NCBI GenBank assembly: GCA_902790525.1
Contig: CADASI010000042.1
Location: 1-50,248, forward strand
Direction: 5' to 3'
DNA from: an uncultured Eubacteriales bacterium
GTDB taxonomy: Bacteria > Bacillota > Clostridia > Christensenellales > Aristaeellaceae
Length of the DNA: 50,248 nucleotides
Program-made: the position numbers and the translations under genes
Notes under the pieces: model-generated
What the model was told of the DNA's origin: nothing
The model's database searches: none
The model's input: the letters and a program-made list of their open reading frames with translations, nothing else
Shown here: in pieces, positions 49,265 to 50,248 of the stretch
Position numbering within the stretch: position 1 is the first letter of the stretch
How the letters are laid out: each line of letters opens with the position of its first letter

Positions 49265-50248
49265 TTATACCCTCACAATCTCCGTCACCACGTCGTCCAT
49301 GACCACCACCACGTAGGGCTGTCCCCTGCCGGAGCGGGGCTCTATGGCCACGTCCTCGGTGTTGCAGGCGGTAACGGTCCCGCCCTTCTGGATGATGCGG
49401 AAGTCGAAGGCTTCCTTCACCGTCAGCGCGCCGGCGACCGTCCTGCCGTTCTGGCCGTTCTTTAGGAAGTTGAACGCCTTCAAGCCCTTGCCTCCGCGGG
49501 CCTGCCGGTCGAAGTCGATCAGCAGGCAGCGCTTCATGTAGCCGAGGTCGGAGATCATCACGACCTCCCCCTCGCTGTTGTGCAGGAAGGCGAAGGCCAC
49601 GGCGTCGTCCGGGGAGAGCGTGATGGCCTTCACGCCCGCGGCGGTCCGGCCGATCAGCGAGACCTCCTCCACCGCGAAGTGTATCGCCATGCCCTGCCGG
49701 GTCAAAAGCAGCGCGCTCTCGAAGCCCTCGGGCCGCTGCACGCTCATGAGCCTGTCGCCGTTTTTGAGGTTGATGGCGGCGAAGCGCGACTTTCTAACGT
49801 TGTAGTCCGCAAGACCTGTGCGCTTCGCGAGGCCCTTTTCGGTCACGAACAGCAATTCGCCCTGCCAGTCGCCGGAGTCCAGCATCGCCACGAGGTGTTC
49901 GTCGTTCTCAAGCCCCGCCAGCACGCCGCCCAGCGGCAGGCCGCGGTCCTTGGGCTTTGTAGTCTCGGTGACCTGCGCGGCGGGTAATAGGTAACAGTTG
50001 CCCACGTCGGTGAAGAACATCAGCTTGCGGTCCGTCATGGTGTTGACGGCGATTCTCGGCGGGTCGGTGAACTCCGCCTTCTCATAGGCCTTGGGCGGCA
50101 TGCGCTTGACAAAGCCCGCCTGGGTGTAGATCACCACGGTCTCGTCCGCCGGGGCCTTCTCCTCCTCGACGGCGATCTCCTCGAAGGAGTCCACCAGCTC
50201 CGTGCGCCGGGGGTCGGCGTACTTGTCGCGGATCTCCTGTATCTCCTT
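49265..50248 (-). CDS. DNA topoisomerase (ATP-hydrolysing) subunit A, C-terminal part
   Basis: The 3' ~327 codons of a GyrA/ParC-type gene, continuing past the right edge. The visible part starts in the coiled region (KEIQEIRDKYADPRRTELVDSF is the conserved stretch after the breakage-reunion domain) and contains most of a C-terminal beta-pinwheel: repeats such as VVIYTQAGFVKRM, ELLFVTEKGLAKRT, ALLLTRQGMAIHF, VVMISDLGYMKRCLLIDF and a KGLKAFNF segment. The canonical GyrA box QRRGGKG is replaced by QARGGKGLK, which is nearer to a GyrA-like box than to ParC; I cannot decide between gyrA and parC without the N-terminus. Confidence 0.88.
   Translation of the reverse strand, partial: KEIQEIRDKYADPRRTELVDSFEEIAVEEEKAPADETVVIYTQAGFVKRMPPKAYEKAEFTDPPRIAVNTMTDRKLMFFTDVGNCYLLPAAQVTETTKPKDRGLPLGGVLAGLENDEHLVAMLDSGDWQGELLFVTEKGLAKRTGLADYNVRKSRFAAINLKNGDRLMSVQRPEGFESALLLTRQGMAIHFAVEEVSLIGRTAAGVKAITLSPDDAVAFAFLHNSEGEVVMISDLGYMKRCLLIDFDRQARGGKGLKAFNFLKNGQNGRTVAGALTVKEAFDFRIIQKGGTVTACNTEDVAIEPRSGRGQPYVVVVMDDVVTEIVRV

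Noticed and set aside
1-50248. CRISPR array, prophage block or rRNA operon
   Set aside because: No regularly spaced repeats, no phage structural genes (only a tail-lysozyme-like domain in a secreted host protein), and no rRNA sequence were seen.

Overview
The window reads as about 50 kb of chromosome from a high-GC anaerobic member of the Bacillota, most likely class Clostridia; the exact order is not decidable from the sequence. Supporting signs are GGAGG-type ribosome binding sites, frequent TTG and GTG starts, a T-box riboswitch, a four-subunit 2-oxoacid:ferredoxin oxidoreductase, the anaerobic (cbi) cobalamin route, XpaC/TelA, EngB and Lon.

Layout. 1-1,950 is a scar of broken genes: the C-terminus of a large serine recombinase, a truncated and frameshifted acyltransferase-like gene, and the 3' half of a Fic gene abut without intact starts. 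1,955-4,892 carries a YcxB-like membrane protein, a secreted tail-lysozyme-type hydrolase with an acidic stalk, and a nucleoside phosphorylase. 4,894-6,229 is a small operon (MBL hydrolase, DUF3795) damaged by a palindromic insertion and a probable frameshift. 6,293-15,570 is a nucleoside/SAM by-product island: a BMP-type nucleoside ABC importer with S-adenosylhomocysteinase on the minus strand, divergent from punA-mtaD-mtnA on the plus strand. 15,635-19,980 holds aspartate kinase, engB and lon. 20,112-23,466 holds SH3, DUF1292 and SIMPL proteins, a zinc-finger anti-sigma factor and its apparently broken ECF sigma gene. A tRNA-Leu(CAA) lies at 23,589. 23,707-29,399 carries a HAD phosphatase, a zinc dehydrogenase and an envelope cluster xpaC-telA-LemA-like-TPM. 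29,491-33,218 carries exoA (with an internal deletion), an inositol-phosphatase gene, cysS and an XRE regulator. 33,309-39,962 is a translationally coupled cbiF-G-H-JET-C-D operon with a kinase-like last gene. 40,073-40,862 is a NUDIX gene split by a 170-bp MITE. Then follow a LysR regulator, an operon for a 2-oxoacid:ferredoxin oxidoreductase with a MinD-like ATPase, an Rpn-family nuclease, and a T-box-controlled HTH-cupin-acyl-CoA synthetase fusion. The right edge is the 3' part of a type II topoisomerase A-subunit gene.

The most interesting system is at the right. A canonical T-box leader (46,590-46,880) sits in front of a single protein joining an XRE helix-turn-helix, a cupin and a medium/branched-chain acyl-CoA synthetase, about 1.5 kb from the ferredoxin oxidoreductase operon. 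If the specifier is CUC (Leu), as I tentatively read it, these genes could make leucine by activating isovalerate and reductively carboxylating isovaleryl-CoA, under control of uncharged tRNA. This is a hypothesis.

A second theme is small lesions in otherwise normal genes: a MITE, a palindromic insertion, short deletions and frameshifts. They suggest either active gene decay or assembly artefacts, and each is reported separately.
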